NCBI GenBank assembly: GCA_046260445.1
Contig: JBHEPF010000013.1
Coordinates: 1 to 16,915, forward strand
Reading direction: 5' to 3'
Length of the DNA: 16,915 nt
Source of the DNA: F2B08 sp046260445
GTDB taxonomy: Bacteria; Actinomycetota; Actinomycetes; Actinomycetales; Dermatophilaceae
Shown here: piece by piece, positions 1-9,897 of the stretch
How the letters are laid out: each line of letters begins with the position of its first letter
Numbering within the stretch: position 1 is the stretch's first letter
Notes under the pieces: generated by a model
The model's input: the letters and a program-made list of their open reading frames with translations, nothing else
Database searches by the model: none
What the model was told of the DNA's origin: nothing
Program-made: the position numbers and the translations under genes

Positions 1-217
1 CCACCTCCTCGACCGCCGCCAACCGCACCACCGCCGCATCCCGAGCCGCCGCCAATACCGTCAACGCCGCCGAGACCTCCCCGATCAGAGCCATCCACCC
101 ATCCACACCCCGCTCCCCCGCCGCCACCGAACACACCTCCACAGCCCCCCGCACCCGCTCCAGCACCCCGAACACCCCGCCGGGATCCAGCACGATCGAG
201 GGGCTGCTCTCCTCCAT
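1..217 (-). CDS. DUF222 / 13E12-repeat family protein (probable HNH endonuclease), 5' part only
   Basis: Reading the minus strand from the ATG at 217-215 gives 72 codons with no stop before the window edge. The product begins MEESSPSIVLDPGG and continues with an alanine- and valine-rich helical stretch (GWMALIGEVSAALTVLAAAR, then DAAVVRLAAVEE). This looks like the N-terminus of the DUF222 (13E12 repeat) family of actinobacterial proteins, which usually end in an HNH nuclease domain; that domain would lie outside the window. Upstream there is no clear Shine-Dalgarno sequence, and the frame stays open further upstream, so the start is provisional. The codons are almost exclusively GC-ending. 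The gene lies beyond the acn terminator and is therefore probably transcribed independently. These genes are often multicopy and of unknown role. The family call rests on a short N-terminal stretch only. Confidence 0.7.
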   Translation of the reverse strand, partial: MEESSPSIVLDPGGVFGVLERVRGAVEVCSVAAGERGVDGWMALIGEVSAALTVLAAARDAAVVRLAAVEEV

Positions 218-303
218 GACACAACCCAACCAGACACCACCGACAACGCTCGGTCCGCCGATGATCCGGATGTGGATGAGCCCAGGAACCCGACCACAAC
301 GAC

Positions 304-336
304 GCGTGGCCGCACCCGGATCGGGTGCGGCCACGC
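304..336 (-). terminator. Hairpin terminator downstream of acn
   Basis: A perfect inverted repeat forms a 15-bp, very GC-rich stem (304-318 pairing with 322-336) with a 3-nt loop. It begins 22 nt after the acn stop codon in the direction of acn transcription. The sequence after the stem on the minus strand starts GTCGTTGTGG and has only a scattered T content, so it is not a textbook U-tract terminator. GC-rich hairpins without U-tracts are common in actinobacteria. It separates acn from the DUF222 gene. Confidence 0.75.
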
Positions 337-358
337 ATACGGCCTGCTGCGGGAATCG

Positions 359-3166
<2,808 letters not shown>

Positions 3167-3171
3167 TGTTG

Positions 3172-3178
3172 CTCCTTT
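3172..3178 (-). promoter_or_regulatory. Ribosome binding site of acn
   Basis: AAAGGAG on the minus strand, 5 nt before the GTG at 3166. It fixes the acn start and rules out the upstream ATG at 3238. Confidence 0.8.
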
Positions 3179-3212
3179 GCTAACCCAATGGTCGCCGGGT
3201 TGTTCGTGAGAC

Positions 3213-3240
3213 GAATGTATCTTGACGTCAAGATACATTC
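3213..3240. promoter_or_regulatory. 28-bp perfect palindrome, probable acn operator
   Basis: Each arm reads GAATGTATCTTGAC, and the two arms are exact reverse complements with no spacer (axis between 3226 and 3227). It is conspicuously AT-rich compared with the surrounding sequence and sits 46 nt upstream of the acn start. Its core TATCTTGAC/GTCAAGATA has the size and symmetry of a site for a dimeric winged-helix (MarR-type) or TetR-type repressor. Known aconitase regulators in actinobacteria include TetR-type AcnR of corynebacteria and MarR-type TamR of Streptomyces. From memory the inverted TCTTGA arms seem closer to a TamR-like site, but that assignment is inference. No regulator gene lies in this window. 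Confidence 0.85.
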
Positions 3241-3242
3241 AA
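3214..3242 (-). promoter_or_regulatory. acn promoter overlapping the palindrome
   Basis: On the minus strand TTGAAT (3242-3237) and TACATT (3219-3214) form a good -35/-10 pair with a 17-bp spacer. The start of transcription would fall near 3207, giving a leader of about 40 nt. The spacer is the core of the palindrome, and parts of both hexamers lie in its arms, so a bound repressor would occlude RNA polymerase. Confidence 0.7.
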
Positions 3243-3289
3243 CCACACGACCGGTCTCGTTGCCGAGCCTAGCCCTGCGCCCCGGGCCG

Positions 3290-4576
3290 TCACGAGGTGA
3301 GTGGTGCCCCGCTCGGGACGAACCGCGCGATGGACTCCACATGGTGGGTCATCGGGAAGGCGTCGAAGCAGCGCAGCCCGGCCAGCGCATACCCGCTGTC
3401 GATGAAGGTCGCCGTGTCCCGGGCGAGCGAGGCCGGGTCACAGGCGACGTAGGCGACCGCGCGCGGACCGAGAGTGGCGACGGCGCGCACCACGTCCGCG
3501 CCCGCCCCGATCCGCGGTGGGTCGAGGACCACGAGATCGGCTGTATGCGGGAGCAGCGGTGAGCGGGCCGGTCGCCGTGGTCTGCGGCGGGTTCGGGAAC
3601 GGCCCCCGGACCGCTCGTGGCGGGGAACGCCGAACAGATCGTCCACCCGGCCGTCGAGCACGAGCCCCTGGCGGTGGTCGGCGAGGTTCTCCCGCGCGTA
3701 GGCGGTGGCTCGCCCGTCGCTCTCGACGGCGATGACCTGGCCGAGCGGGCCGACGCGCTCGGCCAGCGGCTTGGCGAACAGCCCGACCCCGGCATACAGG
3801 TCGAGAGCACGCTCCCCGGACTGCGGGTCGAGCATGTCCAGGACGGTCTCGACGAACGTCTGGGCCGCGCCGGGATGGACCTGCCAGAACCCGCGGGCAT
3901 CGAGGGCGAGGTCGAGGTCGAGGCCGGCCGCGGAGACCCGCTCGACGATGCGCCGCTCTCGTCGGCCCTGGGCCGGCAGGACGGTGACGACGACCTCGCC
4001 GAGCGAGGTCTCGGTGACATCCACGCTGTCGGTGTCGGTCCAGGTGCGCGCGCTGACGGCGGCATCGCTCACCCCCGGCGAGGCGATGAGACACCGGTCG
4101 ACCGGGACGACCTCATGCGACCGGTGCCGATGCAGACCCGCCTTCCCGGCGGCGTCCACCGCGAACTCGACCCGGGTGCGCCAGCGCAGCCCGTGGTCGT
4201 CACCGGGAACGGGTTCGACGACGGGACCGAGCCCCGGAGCCGACAGGTCGAGCCGGGCGAGCCGCTGGAACTGCTCCGTCACGACGGCCGCCTTGAGCCG
4301 CCGCTGCTCGCTGAGGTCGACGTGCTGGAAGTCGCAGCCCCCGCAGGTCCCGGCGTAGGGGCAGGGCGGGCGAGCCCGGTGCGGCGACGCGTGCAGCACC
4401 TCCACCGCGTCGGCCCGGAGGAAGGACCGGCCAGGTTCCCCCTCGGTGATCGTGGCCCGCACCCGCTCCCCCGGCAGCGCGTGCCGGACGAAGACGACCT
4501 GCCCGTCCAGGCGCGCGACACAGTGCCCCCCGTGGGCGACCGGCCCGATGTCGAGCTCGACGACGTCGCCGATCAC
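3290..4576 (-). CDS. Class I SAM-dependent RNA m5U methyltransferase, TrmA/RlmD (RumA) family
   Basis: Predicted to methylate C5 of a uridine in rRNA or tRNA using S-adenosylmethionine. The protein is 428 aa. An N-terminal TRAM-type RNA-binding domain (about 1-60) is followed by a [4Fe-4S] motif, CPYAGTCGGCDFQH (C72, C78, C81), with C162 as likely fourth ligand. SAM motif I is LDLYAGVGLF (258-267), then VVLDPPRIGAG (349-359). The catalytic cysteine is C379 in ACDPASLARD, and the general base is probably E414 in HHVES. An arginine-rich stretch at about 319-343 interrupts the region just before the DPP motif. The GTG start overlaps the TGA of the upstream permease as GTGA, with no good ribosome site, so translation is probably coupled. 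The exact RNA target cannot be told from sequence. The orthologous position in M. tuberculosis is Rv2689c. Confidence 0.92.
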   Translation of the reverse strand: MIGDVVELDIGPVAHGGHCVARLDGQVVFVRHALPGERVRATITEGEPGRSFLRADAVEVLHASPHRARPPCPYAGTCGGCDFQHVDLSEQRRLKAAVVTEQFQRLARLDLSAPGLGPVVEPVPGDDHGLRWRTRVEFAVDAAGKAGLHRHRSHEVVPVDRCLIASPGVSDAAVSARTWTDTDSVDVTETSLGEVVVTVLPAQGRRERRIVERVSAAGLDLDLALDARGFWQVHPGAAQTFVETVLDMLDPQSGERALDLYAGVGLFAKPLAERVGPLGQVIAVESDGRATAYARENLADHRQGLVLDGRVDDLFGVPRHERSGGRSRTRRRPRRPARSPLLPHTADLVVLDPPRIGAGADVVRAVATLGPRAVAYVACDPASLARDTATFIDSGYALAGLRCFDAFPMTHHVESIARFVPSGAPLTS

Positions 4577-6582
4577 TCGTCACCACGACGGACATCGCCG
4601 GGCGCCGGACCGTCGAGCACCGGCTCCTGACCGGCCGACGAGCGCAGCTGCCACGGCACCGAGGACACCATCACACCCGGCATGAAGCGCATCCGGGTCT
4701 TGAGCCGCAGCGCGCTCTGGTTGTGCAGGAGCTGCTCCCACCAGCGACCGAGGACGTACTCGGGGACATAGACGACGACGAGGTCGCGCGGGTTGTCCGA
4801 ACGCAGTGACTTGACGTACTCGACGACGGGGCGCGTGATCTCGCGGTACGGGCTGTCCAGTGCCTTGAGCTGGACGGGAATGCGCAGCCGCTCCCACTGT
4901 TCCTGCAGCGCCTTGGTCTCGGCCGGGTCGACCGACACCGTGATCGCCTCGAGGCGCGAGGGTCGGGTGGCCCGCGCATACGAGAGCGCGCGCAGCGCCG
5001 GCTTGTGGATCCGGGAGACGAGCACGATCGCGTGGACCCGGGACGGGAGGCGGCTGTGGTCGGTCTCGTCGGTGTCGACCATGAGCTCGTGGGAGACCCG
5101 CTGGTAGTGCTTGGAGATCCTCGTCATGATGAGGAAGAGCGCGGCCATGGCCGCCACGGCATAGCCGGCACCGTGGGTGAACTTCGTGACGACGACGACG
5201 ACGAGGACGACACCACAGACGACGGCACCGACCGTGTTGATGGCGCGGCGGCGCTGCATCTGATGGCGGGCCCGCGGGTTCGTCTCGAAGCGGAGGTGAC
5301 GGTTCCAGTGCCGGACCATCCCGAGCTGGCTCAACGTGAATGACACGAAGACGCCGACGATGTAGAGCTGGATGAGCTTGGTGACCTGGGCGTCGAACAG
5401 GACGATGAGCGCTGCCGCCGCACCGGCGAGGATGATGATGCCGTTCGAGTAGGCGAGGCGGTCCCCACGGGTGTGCAGCTGGCGGGGCAGGTAACCGTCT
5501 CGGGCCAGGATCGAGCCCAGGACCGGGAACCCGTTGAAGGCCGTGTTCGCCGCGAGGACGAGGATGAGACCCGTGACGACCGCGACGACGACGACCCCGA
5601 CGTGGAAGCCGTCGAAGACCGCCATGGACACCTGGCCCATGATCGTGTGCTGGACGTAGTCGTCGCCGACGAGCCGGCCGTCGCGCATGAGCTGGGTCGC
5701 AGGGTCCTCCGCGTACTTGATCCCGGTCCACCGGGCCAGGGTGACCATCGAGGCGAGCAGGATGATCGCGATGGTCCCCATGAGCAGAAGCGTGGTGGCG
5801 GCGTTGCGGCTCTTGGGCCGCTGGAACGCCGGCACGCCGTTCGAGATGGCCTCGACTCCGGTGAGGGCGGCACAGCCGGAGGAGAACGCGCGCAGCACGA
5901 GGAAGGCCAGGGCGAGGGTGCCGAGCGACTCGTATCCGGGGGCGGGGACGAGCTCGAGCCCCGCGCTCTCGGCCTGGGGCAGTGTCCCGCTCTGGTGGCG
6001 CACCGCGCCGACGATCGCCATGATGACGATGCTCGCCATGAAGAGGTAGGTCGGGAGGGCGAACAGCGAGCCGGACTCACGCACCCCACGCAGGTTGATG
6101 GCGGTGAGCAGGACGATGAGCCCCACCGCGACCTCGACCTCGTGGCCGCGCACGAAGCCGAAGGCGGCCGCTGCGTTCTGCACCCCCGAGCTGATCGAGA
6201 CCGCGACCGTGAGGACATAGTCCACGAGCAGCGCGCTGGCCACGGTGAGCCCCGCCTTGGGTCCGAGGTTGACGGTGGCCACCTCGTAGTCCCCGCCGCC
6301 GCTGGGGTAGGCATGGACGTTCTGCCGGTAGCTCGCGACGACGACGATCATGACGACGACGACGGCGAGGGCGACCTTCCAGCTCTGGGTGAGCGCAAGC
6401 GCGCCCCCCGCAAGGCCGAGGGTCAGGAAGATCTCGTCCGGCGCATACGCCACCGACGAGAGCGGGTCGCTCGCGAAGACGGGCAGGGCGACCTTCTTGG
6501 GCAGCAGCGTCTCGCCGAGGCGGTCACTGCTCATCGCCCGGCCGACCAGGATGCGCTTGAGAACTCGTCCCTGGAATGGCAC
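4573..6582 (-). CDS. APC-superfamily permease resembling the potassium importer KimA
   Basis: Integral membrane transporter of about 12 helices (about residues 30-490) with a cytoplasmic C-terminal domain (about 490-669). The best match I recognise is KimA (YdaO) of Bacillus subtilis, a proton-coupled K+ importer. Shared blocks include SDPLSSVAY (38-46), SYRQNVHAYPSGGGDY (84-99), LVDYVLTVAVSISSG (119-133), AFSSGCAALTGVEAISN (232-248), RGDRLAYSNGIIIL (372-385) and LHNQSA near the C-terminus. D39 and D121 match acidic positions I recall as ion-binding in KimA. Older annotation would say amino-acid permease. The GTG at 6582 is preferred over the ATG at 6624 because a TAGCCT box stands 7 nt before it, suggesting a leaderless mRNA, and the product then begins MPFQGRVLKRILVGRA, as in relatives. 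It is divergent from two TrkA/RCK genes, which supports a K+ role by context. Confidence 0.85.
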   Translation of the reverse strand: MPFQGRVLKRILVGRAMSSDRLGETLLPKKVALPVFASDPLSSVAYAPDEIFLTLGLAGGALALTQSWKVALAVVVVMIVVVASYRQNVHAYPSGGGDYEVATVNLGPKAGLTVASALLVDYVLTVAVSISSGVQNAAAAFGFVRGHEVEVAVGLIVLLTAINLRGVRESGSLFALPTYLFMASIVIMAIVGAVRHQSGTLPQAESAGLELVPAPGYESLGTLALAFLVLRAFSSGCAALTGVEAISNGVPAFQRPKSRNAATTLLLMGTIAIILLASMVTLARWTGIKYAEDPATQLMRDGRLVGDDYVQHTIMGQVSMAVFDGFHVGVVVVAVVTGLILVLAANTAFNGFPVLGSILARDGYLPRQLHTRGDRLAYSNGIIILAGAAAALIVLFDAQVTKLIQLYIVGVFVSFTLSQLGMVRHWNRHLRFETNPRARHQMQRRRAINTVGAVVCGVVLVVVVVTKFTHGAGYAVAAMAALFLIMTRISKHYQRVSHELMVDTDETDHSRLPSRVHAIVLVSRIHKPALRALSYARATRPSRLEAITVSVDPAETKALQEQWERLRIPVQLKALDSPYREITRPVVEYVKSLRSDNPRDLVVVYVPEYVLGRWWEQLLHNQSALRLKTRMRFMPGVMVSSVPWQLRSSAGQEPVLDGPAPGDVRRGDE

Positions 6583-6589
6583 GAGCGCA

Positions 6590-6595
6590 AGGCTA
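6590..6595 (-). promoter_or_regulatory. Candidate -10 box, leaderless start of the permease gene
   Basis: TAGCCT on the minus strand ends 7 nt before the GTG at 6582. There is no Shine-Dalgarno sequence at a usable distance. No convincing -35 is seen. Confidence 0.4.
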
Positions 6596-6666
6596 CGCCC
6601 TCGGAGGGGCCGGCGCGGGAGCATCCACGATGACGTGACACGCCGCGAGACGCCGTGACAGCCGTG

Positions 6667-6672
6667 TAGCGT
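6667..6672 (+). promoter_or_regulatory. Candidate -10 box, leaderless start of the first trkA
   Basis: TAGCGT ends 8 nt before the GTG at 6681. The intervening TCAGTACC has no Shine-Dalgarno character. Transcription would begin at or next to the start codon. Confidence 0.4.
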
Positions 6673-6680
6673 TCAGTACC

Positions 6681-7355
6681 GTGCACTTCGTCATCATGGG
6701 ATGTGGCCGCGTGGGTGCCGCCCTCGCGCGCGCACTGCAACGCGTCGGCCACGACGTCGCGGTGATCGACCAGGACGAGGCGTCCTTCCGTCGCCTGGGG
6801 GCTGAGTTCACCGGCCGGCGCATCACCGGCATGGGCTTCGACCGAGAGACCCTCGAGGCGGCCGACATCGGCAACGCCTACGCCTTCGCTGCCGTCTCCA
6901 GCGGAGACAACTCCAACATCCTCGCCGCCCGGGTGGCGCGGGAGACCTACGGGATCGAGCACGTCGTCGCCCGCATCTACGACCCCGGCCGAGCCGAGAT
7001 CTACCAGCGGCTCGGCATCCCCACCGTCGCAACCGTGAAGTGGACCTCGGACCAGATCCTGCGCCGACTGCTGCCGCAGGGTCACGTCCCCGAGTTCACC
7101 GACCCCTCCGGCCGGATCGTCATCGCCGAGGTGCCGGTCGACGTCTCCTGGGTCGGTCGCCGGCTCACCGAGATCGAGGCCGAGACCGGGGCGCGCGTCG
7201 CCTACCTCACCCGGCTCGGAGAGGGCATCCTGCCGAGGAGGGACACCGTCTACCAGTCCGGTGACCTCCTCCACGTGGCGGTCCCCCTTGACGAGCTGCC
7301 GCGCGTCGAGCGGACCCTCGATGGCGAGCCACCCAAGGAGGGTGAGCACGGATGA
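6681..7355 (+). CDS. TrkA-family potassium uptake regulatory protein (RCK domains), CeoB-like
   Basis: A 224-aa cytoplasmic protein with a TrkA_N (RCK) Rossmann domain at about 1-120 and a TrkA_C domain at about 135-210. The nucleotide-binding glycine motif is GCGRVG (residues 6-11), with the acidic end of strand 2 at VIDQD. Such subunits bind NAD(H), ATP or c-di-AMP and gate K+ channels or transporters. The GTG at 6681 is the first codon compatible with the fold, directly at the first beta strand (HFVIMGCG). The gene is divergent from the KimA-like permease, with 98 nt between start codons, and overlaps the next trkA by 4 nt. It corresponds in position to M. tuberculosis ceoB. No TrkH/TrkG membrane subunit gene is present here. 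Confidence 0.93.
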   Translation: MHFVIMGCGRVGAALARALQRVGHDVAVIDQDEASFRRLGAEFTGRRITGMGFDRETLEAADIGNAYAFAAVSSGDNSNILAARVARETYGIEHVVARIYDPGRAEIYQRLGIPTVATVKWTSDQILRRLLPQGHVPEFTDPSGRIVIAEVPVDVSWVGRRLTEIEAETGARVAYLTRLGEGILPRRDTVYQSGDLLHVAVPLDELPRVERTLDGEPPKEGEHG

Positions 7356-8044
7356 GAGTCGTTATCGCCGGAGCCGGCAGCGTCGGGCGCTCCATCGCCC
7401 GGGAGCTGATCCGCAACGACCACGAGGTGCTCCTCATCGACAAGGACACCTTCCCCTCCCGCGTGGCCCGCGTGCCGAGCGCGAGCTGGCTGCAGGCCGA
7501 CGCCTGCGAGATCAGCGCGCTGGAGGAGGCCGGGCTGGCCACGTGTGACGTGGTCGTCGGCGCGACCGGTGACGACAAGGTCAACCTCGTCCTCTCCCTC
7601 ATCGCCAAGACCGAGTTCGCGGTTCCCCGCACCGTCGCCCGGGTGAACAACCCGCGCAACGAGTGGATGTTCGACGAGACGTGGGGTGTCGACGTGGCCG
7701 TCTCGACACCACGCATCATGACCGCGCTCATCGAGGAGGCCGTCTCGGTCGGCGACCTGGTGCGCATCTTCACCTTCCAGCAGGGCCTGGCGACCATGGT
7801 CGAGCTCACCCTCCCCGACGACAGCCCCTTTGCCGGGGCACGGGTGGGCGACGTCCCCTTGCCCGGTGACACCGTTCTCGTCGGCATCATCCGCGAGCAG
7901 CACCCCATCGCCCCCACACCCGACGACACGCTCGAGCCGCACGACGAGCTGCTCTTCATCACCGCGCCCGACGTCGAGCTCGACCTCGAGAACATGCTGA
8001 GCCCGGGGCACCGCGTCAAGCGCGAGGTCGTCGACGAGGCGTAG
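7352..8044 (+). CDS. TrkA-family potassium uptake regulatory protein (RCK domains), CeoC-like
   Basis: A 230-aa paralogue of its neighbour: TrkA_N Rossmann domain about 1-125 with GAGSVG (residues 7-12) and LLIDKD, then a TrkA_C domain (about 140-215) ending DELLFITAPDVELDLENML. Its ATG overlaps the upstream stop as ATGA, and AAGGAGG stands about 10 nt upstream, so both proteins are likely made together and may form a mixed ring, as proposed for CeoB/CeoC. Expected role: ligand-dependent control of K+ uptake at the inner face of the membrane. It is convergent with the DUF3159 gene, with 30 nt between the two stop codons. Confidence 0.93.
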   Translation: MRVVIAGAGSVGRSIARELIRNDHEVLLIDKDTFPSRVARVPSASWLQADACEISALEEAGLATCDVVVGATGDDKVNLVLSLIAKTEFAVPRTVARVNNPRNEWMFDETWGVDVAVSTPRIMTALIEEAVSVGDLVRIFTFQQGLATMVELTLPDDSPFAGARVGDVPLPGDTVLVGIIREQHPIAPTPDDTLEPHDELLFITAPDVELDLENMLSPGHRVKREVVDEA

Positions 8045-8074
8045 CCTCCTGGCCCGTGCGGCGAAGCGGACCTG

Positions 8075-8779
8075 CTAGTCCCTCGGCGCCTGTCGCTCGG
8101 CCGGCTCGCTCAGCTCGATCGGGGTGTGCCCGCGGGCAAGCAGCCATCCCATGACTGCGAGGGCGGCCACCCACGCGGGCCACCCGAGAACAACCCGGGC
8201 GACGCCGAGGGCCGCCACATTGCCCGCGAGATACAGGGGCACCATGACGCCGAGACGCACAATGTAGAGAACGACGATGACATAGGTGAGGCGCGTGGCC
8301 ACCCGAAGGATTCCGGGATCCTTGCGCCAAGCGAAGGGGTCCTCCTTGGCCCGCGGATCGCCGGCTCCGACGATGAAACCGACGAGCGGCCAGCGAGTGA
8401 CGATCGAGACGACGGATCCGATGCCGTATGCGGTGGAGAGCAGGATGCCGGGCAGGAACGCATCCTCGGCCCGGCCGGAGCGAAGCGCGAAGAACGCAGC
8501 GATTCCGGTCGCGAGGAACCCGCTCATGACGAACTGCATCGAGCCGCCGTGCGCGGCGCGCAGGGCGGCGGCGAGCGCCGCGGTGATGAGCGCGGCCCCG
8601 GCCGAGAGTCGGACATCCTGGGTGATGGTCCACGCGATGACGAAGACGACCATGGGCACGGCGGTCTCGAGCGAGCCGCGCCAGCCGCCGACGGCGGTCG
8701 CGAGACGGTGCCGGATGACCGCCTCGACGGAGTCCGGAGCGGCCATCTCGCCGGCCGAGCGGGTCGGGTCAGTCGTCAT
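8075..8779 (-). CDS. DUF3159 membrane protein
   Basis: A 234-aa protein with about six hydrophobic segments: roughly 38-56, 62-78, 86-101, 110-140, then two near 165-220. It is probably in the cytoplasmic membrane. The sequence fits DUF3159, a family of uncharacterised actinobacterial membrane proteins. GGWRGSLETAVPMVVFVIAW near the N-terminus and the polar stretch GAGDPRAKEDPFAWRKDPGI between helices are characteristic. The ATG overlaps the end of the OB-fold gene by 11 nt, so it is the last gene of the dut operon. No catalytic residues or substrate can be inferred. Confidence 0.88.
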   Translation of the reverse strand: MTTDPTRSAGEMAAPDSVEAVIRHRLATAVGGWRGSLETAVPMVVFVIAWTITQDVRLSAGAALITAALAAALRAAHGGSMQFVMSGFLATGIAAFFALRSGRAEDAFLPGILLSTAYGIGSVVSIVTRWPLVGFIVGAGDPRAKEDPFAWRKDPGILRVATRLTYVIVVLYIVRLGVMVPLYLAGNVAALGVARVVLGWPAWVAALAVMGWLLARGHTPIELSEPAERQAPRD

Positions 8780-9143
8780 GGCGCGGGACGATCTCGTAGG
8801 CCGGGTTGTAGACGATCCGGTGTCCGCCCTTGATGCTCATGCGACCGTGTGCGCGCAGGGTGACGCCGCACCGGATGCCGGGGACGGCCTTGCGGCCGAC
8901 GAAGACGAGCTGTGCCGGCCCGGTCTGGTCGGCGATCTCGACAACCAGTGCCGTGACCGACGTCGTGGTGGGAAGGGTGAGTGAGCGCACCCGCCCCTGG
9001 ACGGTGGCCCGCTGCCGGTCGACGGTGTCGGTGATCGCGACGACGGAGTCGTCGAGATCGTGCTCGGAACCGTCGTCGACGAAGGGGTCGTCCTCCGAGG
9101 CGACCGACTTGATGCGCTCCACGACGCGACTGAACAGACCCAT
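8769..9143 (-). CDS. OB-fold nucleic-acid-binding domain protein
   Basis: A small protein (124 aa from the ATG at 9143) with a single OB-fold of the tRNA_anti type at about 45-124. Strands are recognisable in ATVQGRVRSLTLP, ALVVEIADQTGPAQLVFVGR and CGVTLRAHGRMSIKGGHRIV, ending NPAYEIV. This resembles the OB domain of RecG and aminoacyl-tRNA synthetases and probably binds single-stranded nucleic acid. A TTG at 9167 in the same frame overlaps the TGA of the upstream gene as TTGA and is a possible alternative start. I prefer the ATG because relatives begin near the LFSRVVERI helix. The corresponding M. tuberculosis gene lies in the same operon. Confidence 0.87.
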   Translation of the reverse strand: MGLFSRVVERIKSVASEDDPFVDDGSEHDLDDSVVAITDTVDRQRATVQGRVRSLTLPTTTSVTALVVEIADQTGPAQLVFVGRKAVPGIRCGVTLRAHGRMSIKGGHRIVYNPAYEIVPRHDD

Positions 9144-9163
9144 GGGATGTTCCGGCGGCAGGC

Positions 9164-9892
9164 TCAACGGGTCTCGGTGATCTCGGGGCCGCGTTCGAAC
9201 GGGCCCAGGTCGACCTCTGCCGGCTCGGCCGAGCCGTCCTCGCTGTCGGGAGCCTCGCCCCCCTCGGCGACGGCTCGCGTCGTGTTCTTCGGCAGCTGAA
9301 GCGCGAGCACCTCGCGGGGTGCCATGGGCACCTCACCGCGCACGACGACGATCTCGTCGAGCAGGGCGTAGAACTGCTCGGCCGCTGTCGCGTCGATCGC
9401 GGCCCGTCCCGACAGCACGGCCCGGAAGAACCACCGGGGTCCATCGATGCCGACGAAGCGGACCGGTGAGAACACCGTGCGACCGGTCGCCGCCTTCGAC
9501 GGCATCCGTGCGTGCAGCTCGGTGCCGAGAGGCCCCTCGACCTCCTCGGCCGTCCCTCCTCCGGTCGCGAGGCTCTGGGCGATCTCGTCTCGAATCTCGT
9601 CCCAGATGCCAGCGGACCTGGGGGCGGCGAACGCCTGCACCTGCATCTGCGAGTCCCCGAGGACGAGCTGTGCCGCAATGACCTTCTGCCGAGGCTCGTC
9701 GACCTCGAGGCGCAGCTCCATCCCGGGGACGCCGCGCATCCAGATCGAGCCGAGGTCGAGCCGGCCGTCCTGGCCGGCGACCGCACCCTGGTCCTTGGGC
9801 CCGCGGACCGGCAGCGCCTCCTCGACGGGTGCGTCGAGCACGCCCTTCTCGTCCTCGTCGGGGCGCTGCTTCCTACGGCCGAAAATTCCCAC
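9164..9892 (-). CDS. DUF3710 domain protein
   Basis: A 242-aa soluble protein beginning MGIFGRRKQRPDEDEK. It has a charged, probably disordered first 40 residues, a conserved core from about 45 to 205 (MELRLEVDE, VQAFAAPRSAGIWDEIRDEI, VEGPLGTELHAR, VRFVGIDGPRWFFRAVLSG, VVVRGEVPMAPREVLALQLP), and an acidic tail. This matches DUF3710, universal in actinobacteria but functionally unassigned. The GTG at 9892 is chosen because relatives start with M-G-[IL]-F-G-R-R-K. A TTG at 9901 would overlap the dut stop as TTGA. It sits between dut and the OB-fold gene with no intergenic space, so it is co-transcribed. A function linked to nucleotides is only suggested by context. Confidence 0.9.
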   Translation of the reverse strand: MGIFGRRKQRPDEDEKGVLDAPVEEALPVRGPKDQGAVAGQDGRLDLGSIWMRGVPGMELRLEVDEPRQKVIAAQLVLGDSQMQVQAFAAPRSAGIWDEIRDEIAQSLATGGGTAEEVEGPLGTELHARMPSKAATGRTVFSPVRFVGIDGPRWFFRAVLSGRAAIDATAAEQFYALLDEIVVVRGEVPMAPREVLALQLPKNTTRAVAEGGEAPDSEDGSAEPAEVDLGPFERGPEITETR

Positions 9893-9897
9893 GGCTC

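Noticed and set aside
3167..3238. An N-terminal extension of aconitase starting at the ATG at 3238.
   Set aside because: It would be encoded within the palindrome and promoter. The GTG at 3166 has an excellent ribosome site and the expected family N-terminus.
6583..6680. A c-di-AMP (ydaO-type) riboswitch controlling the KimA-like permease, as in Bacillus subtilis.
   Set aside because: Only 98 nt separate the two divergent start codons, and the permease appears leaderless. There is no room for that structured leader and no matching motifs were seen.
8036..8048. GAGGC-GTA-GCCTC inverted repeat at the end of the second trkA as a terminator.
   Set aside because: The stem is only 5 bp, has a 3-nt loop overlapping the stop codon, and lacks any T-tract.
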